A stretch of 64,000 nucleotides of DNA from Armatimonadota bacterium (lineage in GTDB: Bacteria; Armatimonadota; Fimbriimonadia; Fimbriimonadales; Fimbriimonadaceae): the NCBI GenBank assembly GCA_020438215.1, contig JAGQUX010000006.1, forward strand, positions 24,231-88,230. The letters are read 5' to 3'. This document shows, in pieces, positions 32,012 through 40,027 of the stretch. Position 1 is the first letter of the stretch, and each line of letters starts with the position of its first letter. A program made the position numbers and the translations under genes. Below the pieces are notes generated by a model, which was given only the letters and a program-made list of their open reading frames with translations, made no database searches and was not told the DNA's origin.

Positions 32012-33540
32012 GAAATCAGATTCCGGATGTTCTCAACGTTTGATTTAATCGTATTAAGGAATTCTGCTCCACCAACCCCGTTGATGAGCCGGTGGTCAAT
32101 CGTGATGCCGATGTTCGCACACCGCATGAATTTGAGTTCATTAGTGTCGTTCGCGAGCCCGTTGTATGCCTCACCCAAGAAGATTGTCGCAACCCCTGGA
32201 GGAACAACGACGGCCATTGCATCGCGGATGCCATAGCCCTGCATATTGGTGATGCTGAGCGTCACCGATTCGTCGGCTTGATCTTGGCCATCACGCGCTT
32301 CGAGAATTCGTTCACGGGCGAGTTTGGCAAAGTCCGTCCAATGGAGAGTGTCCGCATCCGGAACGACAGCAACAACCAGTTCATCACCGGGACGTGCCAC
32401 GGCAATCCCTAGCTGGATATTTTCGTAAGTACGGATCGCTTCATCACCGCGTAGCGTTGAGCGCATGATCGGGTGATCGGCGCAAGCTTTGGCAACCGCG
32501 TAAGCAAAAATCGTGAAGGTGCTCGGCTGGAAATCTCCGCCAGCGGCTTTGTATTCTTCCCGCGCGGCTTCAATCCCCGACCAATCGGCTACTACAGACA
32601 TCATGCCAGGAACAACAAGCTGGTTTCCGCGTTGGAGGCGGCTGGAAAGAATACGTTGGCGACCAGCGAACGGAACATCAGTAAAGCGTTTGCCTGAACT
32701 GGAAACCCCGGTGGTTGGCCCGCTGATTGGAGCTTGTGCAGGAGTTACGGTTCCTCCGGCAAGGAAAGCGTCGACGTCGCTCGGGAGGAGGTTCTTGCCG
32801 GTTGCTGGGATTGCCGCAACCTGCTCGTCGGTCAATCCACGATCTTTGGCATAGGCGCGGGTTCGAGGAGGCAAGTCTCGTCGGCGTCCCGCATTGCTCA
32901 TTGGCGCGGATTTCGCCGCCGCAGGTGCGGGTGCGGCGGAACTCACCACTTCCAACTGAACTGGGGCAGCATCAGCAACTGCATCGCTGGTGCGGATGCG
33001 AGCGACTTCGGCCCCAATCGCGAGGACTTCATCAACCTCAGCCAGCCATTCCACCATCACACCCGCGTGAGGACACTCCACATCCATGACGGCTTTGTCG
33101 GTTTCCATCTGGTAAATCGCTTCATCGCGGGAGATAGCATCGCCAGCCTCTTTAAGCTTGGCAACCAGGCGAGCTTCTTGCAAACCTTCCCCGATCGCGG
33201 GGATGCGGAGCGAAACAACTCCATCTCCTGCAGGAGCAGGAGCTGAAGAAGCTGGCGCAGGAGCGTTTTCAGCCGTTGGAGCAACTGTCGGTGCGCCGCT
33301 ATTGACTTCCATGACCATGACATCGGCACCAATCGGCATCACTTGGTCAACGGCACCAATCCAGCGGACAACTGTGCCTTCGAATGGGCTCTCAACGTCC
33401 ATGACTGCCTTATCAGTCTCCATTTGGTAAATGATTTCATCACGCTTGACGTGTTCGCCCGGTTGCTTGAGAATAGCAACGACGCGGGCTTCTTGAAGAC
33501 CTTCACCAATGGCAGGGATTTGTAACGAGATTTCTGACAT
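32008..33540 (-). CDS. 2-oxoacid dehydrogenase E2 (dihydrolipoyl acyltransferase)
   Basis: E2 carries acyl groups on swinging lipoyl arms and transfers them to CoA. The 510-residue protein has two lipoyl domains, each with ETDKAVMDVE (lipoyl Lys44 and Lys149), Ala/Pro-rich linkers, a peripheral subunit-binding domain (~224-260) and a C-terminal catalytic domain (~285-510). The catalytic HxxxDG motif reads HRLING (483-488): the Asp is Asn, an unusual change. ATG 33540 follows GGAG. No E1 or E3 gene is next to it; it heads an operon with a C26 amidase, a biotin carrier and HMG-CoA lyase. Confidence 0.9.
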   Translation of the reverse strand: MSEISLQIPAIGEGLQEARVVAILKQPGEHVKRDEIIYQMETDKAVMDVESPFEGTVVRWIGAVDQVMPIGADVMVMEVNSGAPTVAPTAENAPAPASSAPAPAGDGVVSLRIPAIGEGLQEARLVAKLKEAGDAISRDEAIYQMETDKAVMDVECPHAGVMVEWLAEVDEVLAIGAEVARIRTSDAVADAAPVQLEVVSSAAPAPAAAKSAPMSNAGRRRDLPPRTRAYAKDRGLTDEQVAAIPATGKNLLPSDVDAFLAGGTVTPAQAPISGPTTGVSSSGKRFTDVPFAGRQRILSSRLQRGNQLVVPGMMSVVADWSGIEAAREEYKAAGGDFQPSTFTIFAYAVAKACADHPIMRSTLRGDEAIRTYENIQLGIAVARPGDELVVAVVPDADTLHWTDFAKLARERILEARDGQDQADESVTLSITNMQGYGIRDAMAVVVPPGVATIFLGEAYNGLANDTNELKFMRCANIGITIDHRLINGVGGAEFLNTIKSNVENIRNLIS

Positions 33541-33631
33541 GAACGCTCCGTGTTTTTCAGGAATGCACCCAGTTTGACATAGGTCAATCCCAGGTTGAAA
33601 GAGAGGGTCCCTTCGCAAAAAAGTCCGGCGG

Positions 33632-33637
33632 TATAAT
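33632..33637 (+). promoter_or_regulatory. -10 box TATAAT of rplK
   Basis: A consensus TATAAT lies about 82 bases before the rplK start, with no convincing -35 hexamer. The short leader that follows has no clear terminator. Confidence 0.45.
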
Positions 33638-33719
33638 TTGCCCTTGCCTCGACCCTAGATTCTTGCAGCTTCCCTTGGCAGGAACCAGGTTCAGATGCGA
33701 TTTTTCCAAGGACTTAACA

Positions 33720-34145
33720 ATGTCAAAGAAAGTTGCCAGTATTGTCAAATTGAACATTCCTGCCGGGAAGGGTAATCCATCTCCTCCGGTTGGCCCTGCG
33801 CTTGGTCAAGCCGGCGTCAACATGATGGAATTCCTCAAGAAGTTCAACGAAATGACTGCTCCCCAAATGGGAAGCACTCTTCCGGTCGAAATCACTGTTT
33901 TTGAGGATCGTTCCTACACCTTTATCGTCAAGCAGCCGCTGATGAGCGACCTCATCAAGAAGGCTCTGAACATTCCGAAAGGCTCCAGCAACCCATCCAA
34001 AGAGGTTGCCGGGATGCTGACCAAGGAAAAAGCTCTCGAAGTTGCGCGGGCGAAAATGCCTGACCTCAACACCGATGACGAAGAGCAAGCCATCCGAATC
34101 GTAGCGGGTACCGCACGGTCGATGGGAATTGACACGAACTTCTAA
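33720..34145 (+). CDS. rplK: 50S ribosomal protein L11
   Basis: L11 binds the GTPase-associated centre of 23S rRNA. The 141-residue protein is full length: VASIVKLNIPAGKGNPSPPVGPALGQAGVNMMEF opening block (trimmed here in reading), the proline-rich PP.GPALG loop and a C-terminal RNA-binding domain ending IAGTARSMGI-type (RIVAGTARSMGID). ATG 33720. It stands alone with its own promoter and terminator; the usual nusG, rplA or rplJL neighbours are absent. Confidence 0.97.
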   Translation: MSKKVASIVKLNIPAGKGNPSPPVGPALGQAGVNMMEFLKKFNEMTAPQMGSTLPVEITVFEDRSYTFIVKQPLMSDLIKKALNIPKGSSNPSKEVAGMLTKEKALEVARAKMPDLNTDDEEQAIRIVAGTARSMGIDTNF

Positions 34146-34185
34146 AGTAAGTTCTTCCGTCAATCACTTCGTGTGTTTCTTTGGG

Positions 34186-34214
34186 AAGCGGGATCCGCAA
34201 AGGTCCCGCTTTTC
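34186..34214 (+). terminator. Intrinsic terminator after rplK
   Basis: AAGCGGGA and TCCCGCTT form an 8-bp stem with a 10-base loop, ending in TTTT. Confidence 0.85.
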
Positions 34215-34251
34215 CATACTTTTTTGGTTTTCAGCCTACTAATTTAATGGC

Positions 34252-34268
34252 GCGCACACGCTGTGCGC
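34252..34268. promoter_or_regulatory. Palindrome upstream of the 5'-nucleotidase-domain gene
   Basis: GCGCACA-CGC-TGTGCGC is a perfect 7-bp inverted repeat 15 bases before the ATG at 34283. It could be an operator or a hairpin at the 5' end of the mRNA. Confidence 0.4.
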
Positions 34269-34282
34269 TGTGTGTTTCTAAG

Positions 34283-34849
34283 ATGAAACTTCGTTACCTG
34301 ACCGGATTCCTTGTTCTGGCCGCCGCGATTTCGTTCGCTGGGCCAGAAACCGAATCGTTTGGCCCCGGCCAAGCGATCGCTGATGAAATCCGATCAGCTG
34401 CGGGAGCGGATGCCGCATTCGTTCCCGCCGGAGTTCTCAATGAAAACGCGAAAGGCGATCTCGCCTCTTATCTCCAGTTTCCCGGCGACCAGATCGCCGT
34501 AGTAAAACTGACAGGCGCACAGATCAAAGCGGCCTTAGAGCGATCGGTTTCGCTCTACCCTTCCCCGAACCCCAGCTTCCTCCAGATTTCTGGTCTGGAT
34601 GTGAACTTCAAGAAGTCAGCGGAAGCAGAATCTCGCGTTACGGGCGTGACCATCAACGGGTCGGCGCTGGAAATGGGTTCCAGTTATGAAGTCGCGATGC
34701 CAAACTCATTGGCTCGTGGTGGGCTGGGTTACTTCACCATCTGGAAGAAGGAAGCGGTTGTGCGGACACTCCCCGGCACAACGCTGGAAAGCTTGCTGAA
34801 AGGCAAGAGCGGGAATGTGAAAGAGACTCGCTGGCACGCAGGCGAGTAA
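34283..34849 (+). CDS. Secreted protein with a stand-alone 5'-nucleotidase C-terminal-type domain
   Basis: About 188 residues with a signal peptide (KLRYLTGFLVLAAAISFA). The mature part resembles the substrate-binding C-terminal domain of 5'-nucleotidase/UshA proteins: a DLASYLQFPGDQIAVVKLTGAQIKAALERS-like block with NPSFLQISGLDVNF and YEVAMPNSLARGG. The metallophosphatase half is absent, so it is not a complete nucleotidase. ATG 34283 is chosen over longer upstream frames because the signal peptide starts there. Role unknown, likely periplasmic. Confidence 0.7.
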   Translation: MKLRYLTGFLVLAAAISFAGPETESFGPGQAIADEIRSAAGADAAFVPAGVLNENAKGDLASYLQFPGDQIAVVKLTGAQIKAALERSVSLYPSPNPSFLQISGLDVNFKKSAEAESRVTGVTINGSALEMGSSYEVAMPNSLARGGLGYFTIWKKEAVVRTLPGTTLESLLKGKSGNVKETRWHAGE

Positions 34850-34855
34850 ATCCCT

Positions 34856-34861
34856 TATACT
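34856..34861 (+). promoter_or_regulatory. -10-like box TATACT, probable leaderless start
   Basis: TATACT ends 6 bases before ATG 34868, with no ribosome-binding site between. Confidence 0.45.
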
Positions 34862-34867
34862 TCTGGC

Positions 34868-35539
34868 ATGAGCAAGTGGGGATGGCCAAAGACACGAGAA
34901 AAGTGGAGATTCCAGCTCATCTTCAGCACTTTGATTTTGGTTCCGGGCCTAAGCTTTGTCTTTTGGCAATACCAGGTCGCAAAATTCCGATTTGAACTCG
35001 GCCCTCATACAGACTTGAGAATAATGACGGTTGCACAAGAAACTGTTGACCCGAAAAATGAGTTGTTCCCTAGACTTGAGGAGACACCGAAAACTGTTGT
35101 TATTGAAGTGATCGGTGTTCGTGTTGCGACCAATCTAGCTTCTCTAGAAAGCGACTTCAATTCCATAAATGTTCTTATAATTGCCCGTATGCAAGATTTT
35201 GTTGACTCCAGGCTTGATGGGTACCATCTAAAGATCTACACTGAGTTCGCGAAAGACAACCCAATCCCATTGTCTATCCGAGGCATCAAGCCTGAACTGC
35301 GGTGGCTCTCATATCATGAGGGAGAAGTGAACTACCTGATCGACCCTTCCTTTGAAAGGGAGCCGTATGATACGAAATTTCGAGAAAACCCACAAATCCA
35401 ACCGCGCGAATTCTCCAACTGCATCAAAACCGAGTTCAAAACGTGGGAGGAAGCCACCCCACTCCTGAATGACAGCCTCGTCTTCCTTATCTGGAAGGAC
35501 GGCTATGGCGTCGCCCTCAACGACCCACCACAGAACTAA
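34868..35539 (+). CDS. Hypothetical membrane-anchored protein
   Basis: A 223-residue protein with one N-terminal transmembrane helix (~15-35) after a basic, Trp-rich start (SKWGWPKTREKW). The rest is soluble and mixed, with many aromatic residues. No family recognised. Codon use looks a little more AT-rich than the neighbours in the first half, which may hint at recent origin. Its stop overlaps the convergent M48 protease gene by 4 bases. Confidence 0.65.
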   Translation: MSKWGWPKTREKWRFQLIFSTLILVPGLSFVFWQYQVAKFRFELGPHTDLRIMTVAQETVDPKNELFPRLEETPKTVVIEVIGVRVATNLASLESDFNSINVLIIARMQDFVDSRLDGYHLKIYTEFAKDNPIPLSIRGIKPELRWLSYHEGEVNYLIDPSFEREPYDTKFRENPQIQPREFSNCIKTEFKTWEEATPLLNDSLVFLIWKDGYGVALNDPPQN

Positions 35540-36396
35540 GCCGTCGTTTCTGCCTTCACCTTCGGATAGTTCCCCGCCAGAATCCGCGTGAGATTCCCTT
35601 CATCGTGCCACTGCTCCAAATCGCGGACGCGGTGCACTGCAAACGGGTGAGTTGACATCATTCCGTAAGTCATGAAGATCAGGATTTTGCCCAGCGAATC
35701 CAGAAAATCCATGTTCTGGTAAGTGCGCGCTTGATCGAGAAACGCATCCAAATTCGATTCATTGGAAAGCCGATTTGGGCCTCCCGCCAGCATCATGTTC
35801 ACACTCGCCGAGGTCTTGAAATCCTGCGAACACAAGAGCCCCGCTCGATCAGCGGTGAATTCGGCTTGCCGTGACCATTCAAAGAACGCCGCAATCAATG
35901 CAATCTGGGCGGCATCGCTCAGCCCAAAAGTGCGCCGACCCAACAGCTCCATGATCTTGATAATGCTCTGAGCGATAGACATGTACAGCACGTGCCCCGC
36001 CTTGATATGGCCCAGCTCGTGCCCGATCAAGTGATACAGGCCATCTTCATCCAGCGCATCGACAATAGAAGATCGAAGCGTAATGTAGCTCCGCTGAACC
36101 CCACCGGCAAACGCGTTTGTGAACGGGTTATTGCTGATATAGAGCTCCGGCTCGGGCATATCCATAATTTCGCAACAATCCTTGAGAATGTTGTGGAGCG
36201 AAGGATATTGACGCGGCCCGCATCGCACCGAAACGGCCATGTTTTGGCAATACATCCAGCGATCAACCCCGGATTCATGGAATTTCTCAACCACCTTCGG
36301 GAGAATGGGAATCTTCTTGAGGCCCTCAAGGGCTTTGCGATCTGTTTCCGCCACAAAGGCGTCCACACTAATTTCAGGGAATGTCTTTCGTTTCAT
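35536..36396 (-). CDS. M48-family zinc metalloprotease
   Basis: A 286-residue protein with the HExxH zinc motif HELGH at residues 126-130 and the third-ligand region EFTADRAG (Glu ~179). NPFTNAFAGGVQRSYITLRSSIVDAL before it is the usual M48 approach. It has no clear N-terminal membrane segment or signal peptide, but a weakly hydrophobic pair lies at ~135-172. So it is a soluble or peripherally bound YggG-like protease rather than a full HtpX. ATG 36396. It is divergent from the PhzF gene across about 75 bases. Confidence 0.87.
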   Translation of the reverse strand: MKRKTFPEISVDAFVAETDRKALEGLKKIPILPKVVEKFHESGVDRWMYCQNMAVSVRCGPRQYPSLHNILKDCCEIMDMPEPELYISNNPFTNAFAGGVQRSYITLRSSIVDALDEDGLYHLIGHELGHIKAGHVLYMSIAQSIIKIMELLGRRTFGLSDAAQIALIAAFFEWSRQAEFTADRAGLLCSQDFKTSASVNMMLAGGPNRLSNESNLDAFLDQARTYQNMDFLDSLGKILIFMTYGMMSTHPFAVHRVRDLEQWHDEGNLTRILAGNYPKVKAETTA

Positions 36397-36458
36397 CGCC
36401 GATGCTCTTTTTGCATGATACGCACGAAGGGTCTCCTGCGTTGACCTCTTTTCATGGA

Positions 36459-36464
36459 TAGACT
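36459..36464 (+). promoter_or_regulatory. -10-like box TAGACT, probable leaderless start of the PhzF gene
   Basis: TAGACT ends 6 bases before ATG 36471. TTGACC at 36441-36446 is a good -35 sequence, but the 12-base spacer is too short for a normal promoter. Confidence 0.4.
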
Positions 36465-36470
36465 GCAAAA

Positions 36471-37259
36471 ATGCAGTGCGAATTCTCTCTCGTTGATGCT
36501 TTCATCACCGATGATCCGTTTTCTGGCAATCCCGCCGGAGTGTGCTGGCTGGAATCCTGGCCAGAAGACGAAGTCCTCCAGGCATTTGCCGCTGAGATGA
36601 ATCAAGCCGAAACCGCATTCATGGTAGATGAGGGAGAACAGATTCGATTGCGGTGGTTCACGCCAACAGTTGAGGTAGATCTTTGTGGACACGCAACACT
36701 GGCTTCCACGTTGGTTGTGTGGGGAACGCGCAAGCGTGAAGAAGATTCTCCCATCAGGTTTATCACCAAGAGTGGTGAGCTCGTTGCCATTCCCGCTGAT
36801 GCTGGCTATACCATCCTCGATTTTCCCGGTGACCCAAGCGAAGAAACCAATTCGCAAGAGATCATCGACCTAGCCCCGAACGGCATTCACTACGCAGTTT
36901 CACGGCGAAAGGCGATGATTGTGCTTCCTTCTGTCGAGGATGTCCGGAACTACCAACCAGATTTTGATCAGCTCAGCAAGATTGAAAAAGTGGGAGTGAT
37001 TATTACCGCCAAGCAATCGGAGGACACGTTTGTATCGAGGTTTTTTGCCCCACAATCGGGTGTTCCGGAAGATTCGGTGACCGGCTCGGCGCACTGCGTA
37101 CTGGCTCCCTATTGGAGTGAGCAGCTCGGGCGACCGATCCTCAATGCGCACCAACTTTCCAACCGGGGAGGTTTCCTGCGAACACAAATCCAGGGCGATC
37201 GGGTGTTCTTGGCTGGGCGCACGATGCCTCGGCTGGTTGGTACGGCATTCCTAGGCTAA
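36471..37259 (+). CDS. PhzF-family isomerase
   Basis: PhzF-like proteins share a diaminopimelate-epimerase fold. The 262-residue protein has VDAFITDDPFSGNPAGVC (~9-26), MNQAETAFMV (with the catalytic Glu), RWFTPTVEVDLCGHATLAS (~62-80) and FAPQSGVPEDSVTGSAHCVLAPYW (~189). These match the family closely. Despite the name most members are not phenazine enzymes; no other phz gene is present. Convergent with cheX. Confidence 0.9.
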   Translation: MQCEFSLVDAFITDDPFSGNPAGVCWLESWPEDEVLQAFAAEMNQAETAFMVDEGEQIRLRWFTPTVEVDLCGHATLASTLVVWGTRKREEDSPIRFITKSGELVAIPADAGYTILDFPGDPSEETNSQEIIDLAPNGIHYAVSRRKAMIVLPSVEDVRNYQPDFDQLSKIEKVGVIITAKQSEDTFVSRFFAPQSGVPEDSVTGSAHCVLAPYWSEQLGRPILNAHQLSNRGGFLRTQIQGDRVFLAGRTMPRLVGTAFLG

Positions 37260-37271
37260 TTAACGGAAACA

Positions 37272-37299
37272 TCCCCGGCAACGAGCGGTCGTTACCGGG
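37272..37299. terminator. Hairpin between convergent phzF-like and cheX genes
   Basis: CCCCGG.AACGA and TCGTT.CCGGGG form a strong stem with one mismatch. There is no U-run of note, so termination strength is uncertain. Confidence 0.55.
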
Positions 37300-37319
37300 G
37301 TGCAGTGCTGAGTATTTGC

Positions 37320-37802
37320 TTACGCGGCGGCTTTTTCTGCCTTAGTTTGTAGGCTGACGTTGATTTCCATGTCTCCGATATCACCAATCGTGACTGGAAT
37401 CACCAGCGCCGGAGCATCCATTGTTGCGATGCGGACATTCGCACCTTTGATGATCGTTGGCGGCGTGATGTCAACATCAAAACCTTGCTCGGTGAGCCCC
37501 GTTGCCGAGTTCCCGCTGATCATGTTGCCAAGTTCTGCAATTGCAGAAGCGGCAAGCTGATCAAACGTGGTCACCGGCATACCAATCATCTTGGTTGCGA
37601 CCTGGTGCGCCGTCTTGGATGCCATCCCGTAGATAACCTGACCATAGACGTCACCGGTAATCCCGCAGACAATATTAATCTGCTGAGATGTGAACATCTG
37701 TGGGCGCGCTCCAAGTTGGCCCCGCTTGATTTCTTGGCCAGAGATCTGCTTCAAAACATTGATCGACCCCGCCAAGAAAGGCATTACGTATTCGACTTTC
37801 AT
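37320..37802 (-). CDS. cheX: Chemotaxis phosphatase CheX
   Basis: CheX dephosphorylates CheY-P. The 160-residue protein has the CheX/CheC-like fold with one active-site helix: ASAIAELGNMISGNSATGL (~84-102), holding the E..N..SGN motif. It starts KVEYVMPFLAGSINVLKQ, as in other CheX. ATG 37802 follows GAGGAGT. It is the last gene of the chemotaxis operon, 47 bases after cheY. Confidence 0.93.
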   Translation of the reverse strand: MKVEYVMPFLAGSINVLKQISGQEIKRGQLGARPQMFTSQQINIVCGITGDVYGQVIYGMASKTAHQVATKMIGMPVTTFDQLAASAIAELGNMISGNSATGLTEQGFDVDITPPTIIKGANVRIATMDAPALVIPVTIGDIGDMEINVSLQTKAEKAAA

Positions 37803-37849
37803 AAAGAAACTCCTCTCATTCCCCGTGTGTTAGGTTGCAAGCAACCCAA

Positions 37850-38215
37850 TTAGGCAGCTAAGAGTTTCCCGACCGCTTCCAGAACGCGTTCCGGTTGGAA
37901 CGGCTTGACAATGAAGTCTTTCGCTCCGCTCTGAATCGCTTCGACGACCATGTTTTTCTGGCCCATTGCCGTGCACATCACAATTGTTGCGCCGGGATCA
38001 GATTCTTTGATTTTTTTCAAAGCTTCCAGTCCGTCCATTTCTGGCATTGTGATGTCCATAGTGACAAGATCTGGCTTCAGTTCGCCGTAGAGCTTGACTG
38101 CTTCAGCGCCGTTTTGCGCTTCGCCGACAACCTCATACCCGTTCTGAGTCAGGATATTTTTCAGTGTGACGCGCATGAACAGTGCGTCATCTGTGATTAG
38201 GATGCGTTTCGCCAT
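37850..38215 (-). CDS. cheY: Chemotaxis response regulator CheY
   Basis: A single-domain receiver of 121 residues: acidic pocket DD at 9-10, phospho-acceptor Asp54 (LVTMDITMPEMDG), conserved Thr in VMCTAMGQ (~82) and Lys in FIVKPF (~104). CheY-P binds the flagellar motor switch. ATG 38215 follows GAGGAA. It overlaps cheR by 19 bases. Confidence 0.94.
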   Translation of the reverse strand: MAKRILITDDALFMRVTLKNILTQNGYEVVGEAQNGAEAVKLYGELKPDLVTMDITMPEMDGLEALKKIKESDPGATIVMCTAMGQKNMVVEAIQSGAKDFIVKPFQPERVLEAVGKLLAA

Positions 38216-39006
38216 GTGTTATTCCTCAGCATTGGTTTCTGGTAGAAGAACGGCATTGCCGTCTCCAATCCGATACTCTCGGGATCGGTGATTCGTTCGG
38301 TTGACCCGATGAACAGAATTCCGCCCGGTTTCAGAGCATCGAAAAACTTTTTGTACAGTTCGTTCTTGGCTTCTTCGGTGAAGTAGATCACCACGTTTCG
38401 ACACATGATCATGTCGAAGCCAGAATCGAACCGGTCAGCAAGGAGGTTTTGCTTTTTGAAAGTCAGATACTTCCGCAGTTTTTCGTCTGCGAAGAATGCA
38501 CCGTCCTTCTCTTGCAAGTAGTCCTTGTATTCCTTGGGGACTGCCCGCGTATCGTTTCGAGAGAACTCACCGCGCCCAGCTTGTGCCAGAGCAGCAAGAT
38601 CAATGTCGGAACCGATAATGCGGTGTCCACCCGGAAACTTTTTGTCTAAGACCATCGCCAGCGTGTGCGCCTCGGCACCGTAGCTACACCCTGCACTCCA
38701 CACCTTCAGGCGAGGGCTCTTGTCTAAGAGCATCGGCAGGATTTTGGTCTCCATTTCACGCCACTTTTCTGGGTTGCGGAAAAGCTCACTCACGTTGATC
38801 GCAAGGTGATCGCAGAACCAGTCGATGTTTTCTTGCTTTTGGGCAAGGAACGTCCAGAAGTCAGCTAGGCTCTTGAAGCCTTTGTTTTCTGCAAGTGAAA
38901 GGATTCGACGTTGAAGCTGATTCGGGCGATACAGATACAAATCAAGCCCGGTTCGCTTCATCATGGATGCGTAAAAAGCATCCCAATCCGACTTTTTAGC
39001 TAGCAC
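38197..39006 (-). CDS. cheR: Chemotaxis methyltransferase CheR
   Basis: CheR methylates glutamates of chemoreceptors using SAM. The 269-residue enzyme has an N-terminal helical domain, FCDHLAINVSELFRNPEKW (~62-80), SAM-binding KVWSAGCSYGAEAHTLAM (~101-118), GSDIDLAALAQA, and FDMIMCRNVVIYF (~200). It overlaps cheB by 11 bases and cheY by 19, in the chemotaxis operon. Confidence 0.95.
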   Translation of the reverse strand: MLAKKSDWDAFYASMMKRTGLDLYLYRPNQLQRRILSLAENKGFKSLADFWTFLAQKQENIDWFCDHLAINVSELFRNPEKWREMETKILPMLLDKSPRLKVWSAGCSYGAEAHTLAMVLDKKFPGGHRIIGSDIDLAALAQAGRGEFSRNDTRAVPKEYKDYLQEKDGAFFADEKLRKYLTFKKQNLLADRFDSGFDMIMCRNVVIYFTEEAKNELYKKFFDALKPGGILFIGSTERITDPESIGLETAMPFFYQKPMLRNNTWRNAS

Positions 39007-40027
39007 GTTTCATTCTCCCGCTGAGCGCGCCGACAATCGCCGCACCCATCTCTTCTAACTTGAATTCCGCTTCAATGCCACCGACTTCCTTGGCCGCTTT
39101 TGGCATACCGTAGATGACACAGCTTTCTTCTGCTTCGCCGAGTGTGGTTCCGCCTGCTTTGCGGACGGTCAGAGCACCGGCAGCACCGTCACGACCCATT
39201 CCGGTCATCACGACGCCAATACATCGGTCTCCCCACTTCTTCGCGGCGGTATTGAAGAGTCGATCTGCGGCTGGCTTGACTCCGTGCTCAGTTGGCCCTT
39301 CAACAAGATGCAGTTTTCCGTCGGCGCCAACTTCCATGTGAAGTCCGCCGGGAGCAACATACGCCTTACCCGGAACGATCAAATCGCCATCTTTTGCTTC
39401 GACACAAGGAACGGTTCCAATCCGATCCAGTCGGGATGCAAACGAGCTTGTGAACCCAGCCGGCATATGCTGAACAATCAAGATCGGAGCAGGAAAGTCT
39501 TTCGGCAGACTCTCCCAGAGAGTCGCAAGTGTTTTTGGCCCACCCGTCGAGCTTGCCATCACAACAACCTTGTCCGTCTTTGAAGAAGGTGCTTTGACGT
39601 GCACGACCCGAACTGGTTTTCGAGAGACTTTTGCGTAATGGGCGGCACGAATTTTGTCCAGAACTTCGTTCTTGACTTGAACAAACTTGAGGCTCGCTCC
39701 ACCTTGTGGTTTGGTCACAAAATCGTAGGCACCGATTTCCAGAGCTTGCATGGTGGCTTCTGCGCCTTCCATGGTGATGGAACTGACCATCAGCACTTTC
39801 ATGCCCATTTCGACCAGGTGCGGCAAAGCTTCTAGACCGGTCATCACTGGCATTTCGACGTCAAGCGTGCACACATCCGGCTTGAGTTCCTTAGCCATAG
39901 CAATCCCCTCTTTGCCATTGCGAGCAATGCCTACAATTTCCAGATCTGGTTCATGCTCCACCCAGTCTTTCAACATCCTTCGGATAAACGAAGAATCATC
40001 AATAATTAATATTCTTTGCTTTTTCAT
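38996..40027 (-). CDS. cheB: Chemotaxis methylesterase/glutamine deamidase CheB
   Basis: A 343-residue enzyme: receiver domain 1-120 with phospho-acceptor Asp56 (CTLDVEMPVMTG), linker, and methylesterase domain (~150-340) with the triad Ser160 (MASSTGGPKT), His187 (VQHMPAGFT) and Asp280 (TGMGRDGAAG). It removes methyl groups added by CheR, giving adaptation. The start overlaps the HDOD gene by 4 bases. Confidence 0.96.
   Translation of the reverse strand: MKKQRILIIDDSSFIRRMLKDWVEHEPDLEIVGIARNGKEGIAMAKELKPDVCTLDVEMPVMTGLEALPHLVEMGMKVLMVSSITMEGAEATMQALEIGAYDFVTKPQGGASLKFVQVKNEVLDKIRAAHYAKVSRKPVRVVHVKAPSSKTDKVVVMASSTGGPKTLATLWESLPKDFPAPILIVQHMPAGFTSSFASRLDRIGTVPCVEAKDGDLIVPGKAYVAPGGLHMEVGADGKLHLVEGPTEHGVKPAADRLFNTAAKKWGDRCIGVVMTGMGRDGAAGALTVRKAGGTTLGEAEESCVIYGMPKAAKEVGGIEAEFKLEEMGAAIVGALSGRMKRAS

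Noticed and set aside
36441..36464. Ordinary -35/-10 promoter TTGACC ... TAGACT for the PhzF gene
   Set aside because: The spacer is only 12 bases, too short for a normal sigma-70 promoter. The -10 was kept as a leaderless-type box and the -35 dropped.
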